Notes under the pieces: model-generated
What the model was told of the DNA's origin: nothing
What the model saw: the letters and a program-made list of their open reading frames with translations, nothing else
Databases searched by the model: none
In this document: one piece after another, positions 1 through 6,004 of the stretch
Numbering within the stretch: position 1 is the first letter of the stretch
Layout of the letters: each line of letters starts with the position of its first letter
Translations under genes and position numbers: made by a program
Assembly: GCA_035695065.1 (NCBI GenBank)
Contig: DASSEW010000052.1
Coordinates: 1-15,378 of the forward strand
DNA length: 15,378 nt
Direction: 5' to 3'
Origin: 66-474 sp035695065
GTDB lineage: Bacteria > Pseudomonadota > Gammaproteobacteria > Xanthomonadales > Rhodanobacteraceae

Positions 1-807
1 TTCAATAACCTGCTGATGATCATCAAGAGCAGCCTCACGCTTTTCCAGAAGAAACTCACCCAGAACAATCCGGCGTTGGCGCAACTCAGGGAAGCCATGC
101 GGACCCGCATCGCGCTCGGTCCGGACCAGAGCGCGGCGGAAATCCTCCCGCTGCTCAAAAAGGACGTCGAGCTGCTCGATCAGCGGGATGCACGGCATCG
201 CCAGATCCAGCATTACCTGGACAATGCGCACGAGGGCATCGAGAAGGCCGCCAGCCTCACCCAGCGCCTGCTCAGCTTCGCCCGCCGGCAGCCGCTGACG
301 CTGAAATCGCTGCACCTGGATGCCCTTGTCCGGAGCATGCAACCCCTGATGGAGCATTCGGTGGGTTCGAATGTGAACATCGACTACAAACTGGGCTCGC
401 ACTGGCCCGTTTTATGCGACGCCAACCAGATGGAGAACGCGATCCTCAATCTCGTGATAAACGCCCGCGACGCCATGCCCGATGGCGGACGGGTCACCAT
501 CCGCACCCGCGACATCCATGTTGACGCGGAGCACCCGCTGGACGACCTGCAGCCGGGCGACTACGTGCACCTTTGCGTGGACGACACCGGCGTCGGGATG
601 AGCGAGGAAGTGCGGAACAAGGCGTTCGATCCCTTCTTCACCACCAAACCGGTCGGCAAGGGCACGGGCCTGGGGCTCAGCACCATCCTCGGCTACGTCA
701 TGCAGTCCAACGGCCACGCGAGCATCGAGAGCGAGGAAGGCAAGGGCACCACCATCAATATCGTCATGCCGCGCGCGACGAACGCCGTCGCCTCGGAGGT
801 CGCATAA
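1..807 (+). CDS. Sensor histidine kinase, C-terminal part (5' end outside window)
   Basis: This is the catalytic half of a two-component sensor kinase. It autophosphorylates on a histidine and passes the phosphate to a receiver domain. The reading frame is open from base 1 and begins F-N-N-L-L, the tail of the usual H-D-F-N-N dimerisation motif, so the phospho-accepting His lies just outside the window and the ATG at 16 is not the true start. The 268 visible residues hold the end of the DHp domain (to about residue 98, TQRLLSFARR) and a full HATPase_c domain: N box at 150-154 (NLVIN), G1 DDTGVGM at 194-200, F box FDPFF at 209-213, and G2 GKGTGLGLS at 219-227. About 85 residues separate FNN from TQRLLSF, longer than I expect for this kinase class. 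The gene ends on the first base of the response-regulator ATG, so the two are a co-translated pair. The input domain is not visible, so the signal is unknown. Confidence 0.93.
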   Translation, partial: FNNLLMIIKSSLTLFQKKLTQNNPALAQLREAMRTRIALGPDQSAAEILPLLKKDVELLDQRDARHRQIQHYLDNAHEGIEKAASLTQRLLSFARRQPLTLKSLHLDALVRSMQPLMEHSVGSNVNIDYKLGSHWPVLCDANQMENAILNLVINARDAMPDGGRVTIRTRDIHVDAEHPLDDLQPGDYVHLCVDDTGVGMSEEVRNKAFDPFFTTKPVGKGTGLGLSTILGYVMQSNGHASIESEEGKGTTINIVMPRATNAVASEVA

Positions 808-1187
808 TGTTTTCCGCAGAAATGCCCACATCGCACATCCTGCTGGTCGAGGACGAGGCCGTCCTGCGCGAACTGGCGGCGGAAAACCTGCTGGACGCGG
901 GTTACCGCGTGTTCGAAGCCGGCGACGGCACCGCCGGACTCGAAGCATTGCGCTCGGACATCCGCATCGACGTGCTGCTGAGCGACATCAAGCTGCCCGG
1001 CATGAACGGCTACGAGCTGGCCGAAGCCGCCAAGGCGCTGCGCCCGCAGCTGAAGGTGATCCTGATGACCGGCTACGCGCCCACGCCGCTGCCGCCGAAG
1101 CTGGAACGCGTGGTCTACCGCGTGCTGCAGAAGCCGTTCGAGATCGAGGCACTGCCGGGCATGATTGCCGCGGCGCTGGAAACCTGA
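807..1187 (+). CDS. Single-domain (CheY-like) response regulator
   Basis: This is a 126-residue receiver domain with no output domain, the probable phosphorylation partner of the kinase just upstream. Receiver hallmarks are all present: the acidic pair E15/D16 (LVEDE), the phospho-acceptor D60 (LLSDIKLPGMNG), T88 (LMTGYAP) and K109 (LQKPF). The start chosen is the ATG at 807, which shares its A with the kinase TAA stop. A clear ribosome site GGAGGT (795-800) sits six bases ahead, inside the kinase gene. An in-frame ATG at 822 is a less likely alternative. With no DNA-binding or enzymatic domain it may act by protein contact, as a phosphate sink, or as the detached receiver of a hybrid kinase; the sequence does not decide between these. 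Confidence 0.93.
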   Translation: MFSAEMPTSHILLVEDEAVLRELAAENLLDAGYRVFEAGDGTAGLEALRSDIRIDVLLSDIKLPGMNGYELAEAAKALRPQLKVILMTGYAPTPLPPKLERVVYRVLQKPFEIEALPGMIAAALET

Positions 1188-1213
1188 GCAGCGCGAATTC
1201 CCGGCCAGCAAGC

Positions 1214-1231
1214 GTCATCCGCAAGTCATCC
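1214..1231 (+). promoter_or_regulatory. Tandem GTCATCC repeat, candidate OmpR/PhoB-type binding site
   Basis: GTCATCC occurs at 1214-1220 and again at 1225-1231, separated by four bases, which gives an 11-bp period. Two 7-mers with a 4-base spacer is the architecture of sites bound by OmpR/PhoB-family winged-helix dimers, and GTCAT matches the conserved core of enterobacterial Pho boxes. The spacer here (GCAA) is not AT-rich as in classic Pho boxes. The site lies about 50 bases upstream of the DUF3606 start. The assignment is inference from spacing and core sequence only. Confidence 0.3.
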
Positions 1232-1236
1232 TTGCG
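1220..1236 (+). other. Small inverted repeat CGCAAG/CTTGCG
   Basis: CGCAAG (1220-1225) and CTTGCG (1231-1236) form a perfect 6-bp stem with a TCATC loop. There is no following T tract, so it does not look like a complete intrinsic terminator for the response regulator. It overlaps the tandem GTCATCC repeat and may simply be a by-product of it. Confidence 0.3.
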
Positions 1237-1282
1237 CGCAACCCGCGTGCTACGGTGAACGCAAACGGCACAAGGAACGGCC

Positions 1283-1462
1283 ATGTCGGATGATCTGCAG
1301 AACCGCGGCCCGCAGGACCGCAGCCGCGTCAACGTCAACGAACCCTGGGAAGTGCGCCACTGGTGCAAGGAGTTCCATTGCACCGAGAATGAGCTGCGCG
1401 ATGCGGTGCACGAGGTCGGTGTTTCCGCGCGCGCGGTGCATGACTACCTCGAGCGGCACTGA
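1283..1462 (+). CDS. DUF3606 family small protein
   Basis: This is a 59-residue acidic/basic protein with the DUF3606 pattern: an N-terminal D-R-S-R-V-N-V-N-E run (residues 12-20), then W-E-V-R-H-W and an E-N-E-L-R-D-A-V segment ending in a short helical tail (VHDYLERH). Family members are about 55-65 residues and of unknown function; they are common in Proteobacteria. The ATG at 1283 has a good ribosome site (AAGGA, 1272-1276) six bases away. The gene stands alone between the two-component pair and a convergent tRNA, and no transmembrane or signal segment is visible. A tandem repeat upstream (1214-1231) may be part of its promoter. The family assignment is fairly firm; no role can be stated. 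Confidence 0.85.
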   Translation: MSDDLQNRGPQDRSRVNVNEPWEVRHWCKEFHCTENELRDAVHEVGVSARAVHDYLERH

Positions 1463-1478
1463 GTTAGACCGCTGGCGA

Positions 1479-1498
1479 AAATGGTGGGCCGTGATGGG
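1479..1498 (-). repeat. Duplicate of the tRNA-Lys 3' end (att-like direct repeat)
   Basis: The 20 bases at 1479-1498 are identical to 1616-1635, which is the CCA end and acceptor/T-arm edge of tRNA-Lys plus three bases beyond CCA. The flanks are also similar with single-base gaps (CTGGCGAAAA here, CTGGGAAA there; GGGTCGA here, GGGATCGA there). The copies are 137 bp apart in the same orientation, and this one lies downstream of the tRNA, where the distal att copy of an element integrated in the tRNA 3' end would be. Only about 117 bp lie between, so any element is gone or was never there. Confidence 0.6.
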
Positions 1499-1502
1499 TC
1501 GA

Positions 1503-1550
1503 GCGCTGCGCGTTCAGCCGATGCCTTCAACGGCATCGGCTGCGCAGCGC
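1503..1550. repeat. Strong two-part hairpin between the tRNA-end copies
   Basis: GCGCTGCGC (1503-1511) pairs perfectly with GCGCAGCGC (1542-1550), and AGCCGATGCC (1516-1525) pairs perfectly with GGCATCGGCT (1532-1541). This gives 9 bp plus 10 bp, with a four-base bulge (GTTC) on the left arm and a six-base loop. Neither side is followed by a T run, so it is not a canonical intrinsic terminator. It could still end transcripts converging from the DUF3606 gene and tRNA-Lys, or be a REP-like dispersed element. Confidence 0.6.
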
Positions 1551-1558
1551 GAGGATGA

Positions 1559-1596
1559 GCCATGGACGGCGAATGGGCGAGCACGCCATGGACGGC
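1559..1596. repeat. Two copies of a 12-bp direct repeat around CCATGG
   Basis: GCCATGGACGGC occurs at 1559-1570 and 1585-1596. Immediately after, AGCGGAGCAGCT (1601-1612) is also found at 4661-4672 in the tolB-pal gap, where CCATGG motifs recur as well. This suggests both gaps carry pieces of the same intergenic repeat family. Confidence 0.45.
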
Positions 1597-1618
1597 TCGA
1601 AGCGGAGCAGCTGGGAAA

Positions 1619-1693
1619 TGGTGGGCCGTGATGGGATCGAACCATCGACCAACGGATTAAAAGTCCGCTGCTCTACCGCTGAGCTAACGGCCC
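1619..1693 (-). tRNA. tRNA-Lys (anticodon UUU)
   Basis: The minus strand folds as a complete 75-base cloverleaf with CCA encoded. The 7-bp acceptor stem is GGGCCGT/ACGGCCC, the D stem GCTC/GAGC, and the anticodon stem GCGGA/TCCGT with loop CTTTTAA (anticodon TTT). The T stem is GATGG/CCATC with loop TTCGATC, and the discriminator base is A at 1622. It lies 33 bases downstream of queC. From memory, a tRNA-Lys also follows the tol-pal-cpoB region in Pseudomonas aeruginosa and E. coli, so the position is conserved synteny. QueC/QueE products modify GUN-anticodon tRNAs, so there is no direct substrate link to this tRNA. Its 3' end is partly duplicated 137 bp further on. Confidence 0.97.
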
Positions 1694-1706
1694 CCGCGAA
1701 CCGCGC

Positions 1707-1712
1707 ATTCTA
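1707..1712 (-). promoter_or_regulatory. Candidate -10 element of tRNA-Lys
   Basis: On the minus strand, TAGAAT (five of six matches to TATAAT) lies 13 bases ahead of the mature tRNA 5' end. It is followed by a GC-rich stretch GCGCGG. A GC-rich discriminator is typical of stable-RNA promoters under stringent control. No good -35 hexamer is visible at 16-18 bases, because queC ends there, so the tRNA could also be read through from queC. Confidence 0.45.
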
Positions 1713-1726
1713 GCGGGCCCGGCCGA

Positions 1727-2404
1727 TCAACGATAGCGCGTCGGATCGGAAACGCCCGCATCCGCGAAGCCCTGCGCGCGCAGGCCGCACGCGTCGCACT
1801 GCCCGCAGGCGCGCCCTTCACCGTCCGCGCGGTAGCACGACACCGTCGCGGAGAAATCCACGCCGAGCCGCGCGCCTTCGCGCACGATGTCGGCCTTGGA
1901 AAGCGCGATCAGTGGCGCGTGCACGCGCAGCCGATGCCCTTCCACGCCTGCCTTGGTGGCGAGGTTGGCCAGCTTCTCGAACGCGTCGACGAAGGCCGGC
2001 CGGCAATCCGGATAGCCGGAATAGTCGACGGCGTTGACGCCGCAGAAGATGTCGTCGGCCCCCAGCACCTCGGCCCAGCCGAGCGCGACCGACAACATGA
2101 TCGTGTTGCGCGCCGGCACGTAGGTCACCGGGATTTCGTCGTCCGCATGCGCGCGCTCGTGCGCGGGCACTTCGATTTCCGCGGTCAATGCGGAGCCGCC
2201 GATGCTGCGCAGGTCCACGTCCACGACCTTGTGCTCGACCGCACCGAGCATCGCCGCAACGCGCGCCGCGGCTTGCAGTTCCGACGCGTGCCGCTGGCCA
2301 TACGCCACGCTCAACGCATGGCAGGCGAACCCCTGTTCGCGCGCCAACGCCAGCGTCACCGCCGAATCCATGCCGCCGGAGAGGAGCACGACCGCGCGTT
2401 TCAT
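1727..2404 (-). CDS. queC: 7-cyano-7-deazaguanine synthase QueC
   Basis: QueC converts 7-carboxy-7-deazaguanine to preQ0 with ATP and ammonia, in the cytoplasmic queuosine pathway. The 225-residue protein starts MKRAVVLLSGGMDS, with the PP-loop SGGMDS at residues 9-14. The C-terminal zinc site has four cysteines, C190, C200, C203 and C206, in the family spacing C-X9-C-X2-C-X2-C. The ATG at 2404 overlaps the TGA of queE by four bases (ATGA), which implies translational coupling. An upstream in-frame ATG at 2482 would add 26 residues inside queE and is rejected. Length and motifs are normal for the family. It is the last protein gene of the tol-pal-que block, with tRNA-Lys directly downstream. 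Confidence 0.97.
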   Translation of the reverse strand: MKRAVVLLSGGMDSAVTLALAREQGFACHALSVAYGQRHASELQAAARVAAMLGAVEHKVVDVDLRSIGGSALTAEIEVPAHERAHADDEIPVTYVPARNTIMLSVALGWAEVLGADDIFCGVNAVDYSGYPDCRPAFVDAFEKLANLATKAGVEGHRLRVHAPLIALSKADIVREGARLGVDFSATVSCYRADGEGRACGQCDACGLRAQGFADAGVSDPTRYR

Positions 2405-3078
2405 CGGCCCGGTGCCTCGCCCCAGAGAACCTTGTGCAGCTGGATCTGCAGCCGCACCGGCAGATGATCCTCGAGAATCCACTCCGCGAGCGTGCGCGGA
2501 TCCAGCTTGCCGTACACCGGCGAGAACAGCACCATGCAGCGCGCGGGCAAATCGTTTTCACGGAGGATCGCGACTGCCCAGTCGTAGTCGGCGCGATCGG
2601 CCAGGACGAACTTCACCTGGTCGCGCGCGGTGAGGTGATCAAGGTTGCCCATCAGGTTGCGCGAGGATTCGCCCGAACCCGGCGCCTTCAGGTCCATCAC
2701 CTTGCGCACGCGCGGATCCACCTGCGAAATATCCAGCGCACCGGAAGTTTCCAGCGAAACCTCGTAACCGGCATCGCACAAGCGACCCAGCAGATCGAGG
2801 CATCGCTTCTGCGCCAGCGGCTCGCCGCCGGTGACGCACACATGACCGGCATCGTACTTGCCCACTGCCGCAAGGATCTCGTCGAAAGTGCGCCAGCCGC
2901 CGCCTTCGAACGCATAGGCGGTGTCGCACCAGGTGCAGCGCAGCGGGCAACCGGTGAGCCGCACGAACACGGTCGGCCAGCCGACCGCATCGGCCTCGCC
3001 CTGGATCGAATGGAAGATTTCGCTGATGCGCAGCCGCTGCGCCGCGGCATCGGCCGGCGCGGAAGCGCTCGCGTTCAT
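2401..3078 (-). CDS. queE: 7-carboxy-7-deazaguanine synthase QueE
   Basis: QueE is a radical SAM enzyme that rearranges 6-carboxytetrahydropterin to 7-carboxy-7-deazaguanine, the step before QueC. The 225-residue protein carries the [4Fe-4S]-binding cysteines C44, C48 and C51 (C-X3-C-X2-C), preceded by the conserved IQGE (residues 25-28) and RLTGCPLRC. The SAM-binding TGGEP follows near residue 84. The start lies four bases after the cpoB stop, and its own stop overlaps queC, so it sits tightly inside the operon. queD and folE, needed for the earlier pathway steps, are not in this window. Confidence 0.97.
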   Translation of the reverse strand: MNASASAPADAAAQRLRISEIFHSIQGEADAVGWPTVFVRLTGCPLRCTWCDTAYAFEGGGWRTFDEILAAVGKYDAGHVCVTGGEPLAQKRCLDLLGRLCDAGYEVSLETSGALDISQVDPRVRKVMDLKAPGSGESSRNLMGNLDHLTARDQVKFVLADRADYDWAVAILRENDLPARCMVLFSPVYGKLDPRTLAEWILEDHLPVRLQIQLHKVLWGEAPGR

Positions 3079-3082
3079 TGCA

Positions 3083-3922
3083 CTAACCGCCGTTCTGCTG
3101 CAGCGTGATCGCGCGCATCCGGCTTTGCGCCAGCTTCGCTACCGTCGTGCCCGGATACTTGTTCATCACCGCCGTCAGCGTGGCCTTGGCGTCGTCGTAT
3201 TGCTTCATCTCGGCTTGCGCATAGCCGACCTTCAGCAACGCATCCGGCGCCTTGTCGCTGTCGGGATAATTTGCCAGCAACGTCTGGAAGGTCTGCAGCG
3301 AAACCTGGTAATTCTGGGTGACGTAATAGGACTCGCCGAGCCAGTAGTACGCGTTCGGCGCGAGGGCGCTGTTCGGGTACTTCTGGATGTAATCCCGGAA
3401 GCTGCGCGAAGCGGCGACGTAATCGCCGCCGGTCAATGATTTGAAGGCCGCGTTGTAGGCCGCCTGCTGATCCGCCGTCGGCGGTGGCGGAGGACCTGCG
3501 GGCGCGGCGGATTGCTGCGGGGCGGACGCCGTGCTCGAAGCGGATTGCGGGGCGGCATTCGAAGCCGGCGCCGCGCTGGATGCGGCAGCCACCGGGGCAC
3601 TCCCGGGCTTGCCGCCTTCGAGCCGGTTCAGCCGCGAATCCAGATCGGTGTATTGCGCCTTGTTCTGGTCCTGCAACTGCTGCACCTGATGTTGCAGTTC
3701 CTCGACCTGCCCTTGCAGTTGCTGCACCTGCGATTGCAGGTCGGACATCCGGTTCACCAGGCCGACGCCGCCTTGCGCCTGCTGCTGCGCCTGCTGCTGC
3801 TCGAGACGCGTGACGCGCTCGCCCAAGCTCAGGGTCTGCGCACCGGCGCCGGACACAACGAAAGCGGCGGTCGCAAACGCGACCGCCGCCTTGATGCACA
3901 AACGCAGATTGCTGCGGATCAT
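3083..3922 (-). CDS. cpoB: Cell division coordinator CpoB (YbgF), periplasmic TPR protein
   Basis: CpoB is a periplasmic protein that binds TolA and links Tol-Pal outer-membrane constriction to PBP1B peptidoglycan synthesis. Of 279 residues, 1-28 form a Sec signal peptide (hydrophobic run, likely cleavage after AGA before Q). Residues about 32-102 are a Gln/Leu-rich trimerising coiled coil, 103-150 a Pro/Ala/Ser linker with a PPPPP run, and 151-279 three TPR-type repeats (NAAFKSLTGGDYVAA, AYYWLGESYYVTQNY, ALLKVGYAQAEMKQYDDA). It lies nine bases downstream of pal and four upstream of queE. The coiled coil is partly encoded by runs of CAG codons, giving CTGCTG-like DNA around 3778-3800. Length matches E. 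coli CpoB closely. Confidence 0.95.
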   Translation of the reverse strand: MIRSNLRLCIKAAVAFATAAFVVSGAGAQTLSLGERVTRLEQQQAQQQAQGGVGLVNRMSDLQSQVQQLQGQVEELQHQVQQLQDQNKAQYTDLDSRLNRLEGGKPGSAPVAAASSAAPASNAAPQSASSTASAPQQSAAPAGPPPPPTADQQAAYNAAFKSLTGGDYVAASRSFRDYIQKYPNSALAPNAYYWLGESYYVTQNYQVSLQTFQTLLANYPDSDKAPDALLKVGYAQAEMKQYDDAKATLTAVMNKYPGTTVAKLAQSRMRAITLQQNGG

Positions 3923-3931
3923 CGCCGACGC

Positions 3932-4438
3932 TTACTTGGCGGTGTAGACGATCTCGACGCGGCGGTTCTTCGACCAGCAATCCTCGTTGTGCTCGCGGCA
4001 CACCGGGCGCTCTTCACCGTAGGACACGACGTTGATCTGCGAAGCGGAAGCGCCATCGGCTTCCAGCGCGCTCATCACCGCATTGGCGCGACGCTCGCCC
4101 AGGCCGAGGTTGTACTCGCGCGTGCCGCGCTCGTCGGTGTTGCCTTCCAGCGTCATGCGCGCCATCGGGCGATCACGCAGGTACTTGGCATGGCAGGCGA
4201 TGATCTGCTGGAACTCCGGCTTGATCTCGCTCTTGTCGAAGTCGAAATACACCACGCGCTGACGCAGGCATGCGTCAGTGTCGAGATCGGCCGGGGTGTA
4301 CAGGCCGGACGTGGTGGTGGTTTCGGTGGTGGTGGCGGGCTGTTCCGGCGGCGGGGTCTTCACTTCCTGCTTCTTGGCGCAGGCCGCAAGACCCACGCAC
4401 ACCAATGCGGCCAAGGTGATGCGGACGGTAGCGTTCAT
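3932..4438 (-). CDS. pal: Peptidoglycan-associated lipoprotein Pal
   Basis: Pal is the outer-membrane lipoprotein that holds the membrane to peptidoglycan and binds TolB. The 168-residue protein has a lipoprotein signal with lipobox GLAAC and C20 as the lipidated residue. The +2 residue is Ala, not the Asp retention signal, so it should go to the outer membrane. A Pro/Thr-rich tether (27-45) is followed by an OmpA-like domain with VYFDFDKSEIKP (63-74), the peptidoglycan-binding TDERGT (101-106) and NRRVEI (158-163). The ribosome site AAGGA lies seven bases ahead of the ATG. A 244-base gap with an AT-rich leader separates it from tolB, unlike the tight spacing elsewhere, so pal may also have its own promoter; I could not identify convincing hexamers. 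Confidence 0.97.
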   Translation of the reverse strand: MNATVRITLAALVCVGLAACAKKQEVKTPPPEQPATTTETTTTSGLYTPADLDTDACLRQRVVYFDFDKSEIKPEFQQIIACHAKYLRDRPMARMTLEGNTDERGTREYNLGLGERRANAVMSALEADGASASQINVVSYGEERPVCREHNEDCWSKNRRVEIVYTAK

Positions 4439-4521
4439 GGCGAATCCTTGTACTAGAACGAGGTTGAGGAAAATTCTGTTTTGTTGTGCTGCTTTGTTTC
4501 GATTACCTTAAAACCCTTGCC

Positions 4522-4685
4522 TGAACGGAATTGAAAGCATCACGAGCGAGGCTGCCGGCCATGGCAGAAAACTCCGCGGTCGCACGTCGCCGAAGCGCAG
4601 GAACCGCAGAGTACGTATCCGTACCCATGGATTCCGGGCACCGCCGGCGTGCGAGATGCGAGCGGAGCAGCTTTCAACCCGTTCA
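4522..4685. repeat. Symmetric palindromic element between tolB and pal
   Basis: Imperfect inverted ends bound this 164-bp stretch: TGAACGGAATTGAAAGC (4522-4538) and GCTTTCAACCCGTTCA (4670-4685) pair at 15 positions with one small mismatch/bulge. Inside, motifs recur in mirror order: GCCGGC (4554-4559 and 4643-4648) and CCATGG (4559-4564 and 4625-4630). It also holds small hairpins CTGCC/GGCAG (4552-4567) and GTACG/CGTAC (4611-4624). The right arm includes the tolB stop codon (4683-4685). It could be a MITE- or REP-like insertion, or an RNA structure separating tolB from pal. There is no long T run, so a simple intrinsic terminator is not supported. Confidence 0.55.
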
Positions 4686-5993
4686 ATGCCGATACGGACC
4701 CCAGGCGGGCTCGCGCACATCTCCATCGCTGAGCACCAGCCGCTGCCGTACTCGCCCGTCAGCCGACACGGCATAAAGCACGCCGTGCGAACCTTCGGTG
4801 GATGCGTACAGAAGCATGCTGGCGTTGGGCGCGAAGCTCGGCGACTCATCCAGACTGCCTGGAGAGACGAACTTCACCTGGCCGCCCAGGCTCTTGTCCA
4901 TGATCGCAATACGATACACGTTTCCATTGCCCTGCACCATTGCGATCTTGCTTCCGTCGTAGCTGATCGAGGCGTCCGCGTTGTACTGACCCTGGAAGGT
5001 CAACCGCGTGGGAGCGCCGCCTGATGCGGAAATCTGGTAAAGCTGTGGCTTGCCTGAACGGTCGGAAGTGAACACCAGGCTGGAGCCGTCCGGCATCCAG
5101 TCGGGCTCCGTATCGATGGAAAGACTGTGGGTCAGGCGGGTCAGCGCACCGCTGCCCAGGTCCATCACGTAGATCTCCGGGTTGCCTTCGAAGGACAGGC
5201 TCATCGCGAGCCGGCGTCCATCCGGCGAGAACTTGGGCGCGCCGTTGATGCCCTTCTTCGCCGACAGCAGGCGGCGCGCGCCGGTGGTGACGTCCTGCAT
5301 GTAGATCGCCGAGTCGCCGTGCTCGAAGGAGACGTACGCGATCTTGCTGCCGTCCGGCGACCAGGCCGGCGACAGCAGCGGCTCGCGCGAACGCACGACC
5401 GTCTGCGGGTTGTAGCCGTCCGAGTCGGCGATGATCAGCGAATACTGCGTGTTCTGGCCGGTGCCCACCGCCGTGACATAAGCGATGCGCGTATCGAATG
5501 CGCCGGGCACGCCGATGATCTTCTGGTAGATCTGGTCGGCGATCTGGTGCGCCACGCGGCGCAGGTCGCTGCCCTGGCCGGTGATGGAAAGCCCGAGCAG
5601 TCGCTGCTGCTTGTTGACGTCCCACAGTTCGAAGTCCGCGCGCAGCGCGCCGTTGCCGACTTCGCTGGTGCGGCCGACCACGATGTAATCCTGCTTGAGC
5701 TGCTGCCAGGTCGGGAACTTGATCTCGGCGCCGGTGGTGGGCGTCTCCACGATTTCGCCGCGCGGCAGCGAGCGGAACTTGCCGCAGCGGTCCAGATCCA
5801 TCCGCACCACGTCGGCAATGTCGGTGGGAGGCGGCGGGCCGGCCTGCTGCCCGAACGGCACCACCGCGATCGGGATCGCCGACGGCACGCCGTTGACGAT
5901 CTGCACGGTCAGGCCCTGCGCCTGCGCCTGCGTCCCGAACAACCCGGCGCAGAGCAACAGCACGAGCGCGAAAAGAAGACTACGGTTTCGCAT
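4683..5993 (-). CDS. tolB: Tol-Pal system protein TolB
   Basis: TolB is the periplasmic beta-propeller protein that binds Pal and TolA. The 436-residue form starts MRNRSLLFALVLLLC and has a Sec signal peptide ending near TQAQAQG. An N-terminal domain (to about residue 160) is followed by propeller blades with repeated S/A-P-D-G signatures: SPAWSPDGSKIAYV, FSPDGRRLAM, WMPDGSSLVFTSD, ISYDGSKIAM and FAPNASMLLY. I prefer the ATG at 5993 because AAGGA sits eight bases ahead. The ATG three codons upstream at 6002 would have the same ribosome site touching it. tolA ends only a few bases before either start. The stop codon lies within the inverted repeat described for 4522-4685. Confidence 0.96.
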   Translation of the reverse strand: MRNRSLLFALVLLLCAGLFGTQAQAQGLTVQIVNGVPSAIPIAVVPFGQQAGPPPPTDIADVVRMDLDRCGKFRSLPRGEIVETPTTGAEIKFPTWQQLKQDYIVVGRTSEVGNGALRADFELWDVNKQQRLLGLSITGQGSDLRRVAHQIADQIYQKIIGVPGAFDTRIAYVTAVGTGQNTQYSLIIADSDGYNPQTVVRSREPLLSPAWSPDGSKIAYVSFEHGDSAIYMQDVTTGARRLLSAKKGINGAPKFSPDGRRLAMSLSFEGNPEIYVMDLGSGALTRLTHSLSIDTEPDWMPDGSSLVFTSDRSGKPQLYQISASGGAPTRLTFQGQYNADASISYDGSKIAMVQGNGNVYRIAIMDKSLGGQVKFVSPGSLDESPSFAPNASMLLYASTEGSHGVLYAVSADGRVRQRLVLSDGDVREPAWGPYRH

Positions 5994-6004
5994 GGCATCC
6001 ATCC

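Noticed and set aside
693..1459. Minus-strand frames opposite the kinase, response regulator and DUF3606 gene
   Set aside because: The plus-strand genes have motifs, ribosome sites and family matches; the opposite frames have none.
2405..2482. N-terminal extension of QueC from an upstream ATG
   Set aside because: The extra 26 residues are Gly/Ala-rich, lie inside queE and precede the standard MKRAVVLLSGG start, which has an ATGA overlap with queE.
3778..3800. CTG-repeat-like DNA as a microsatellite
   Set aside because: It encodes the Gln-rich coiled coil of CpoB and is interrupted; codon usage explains it.
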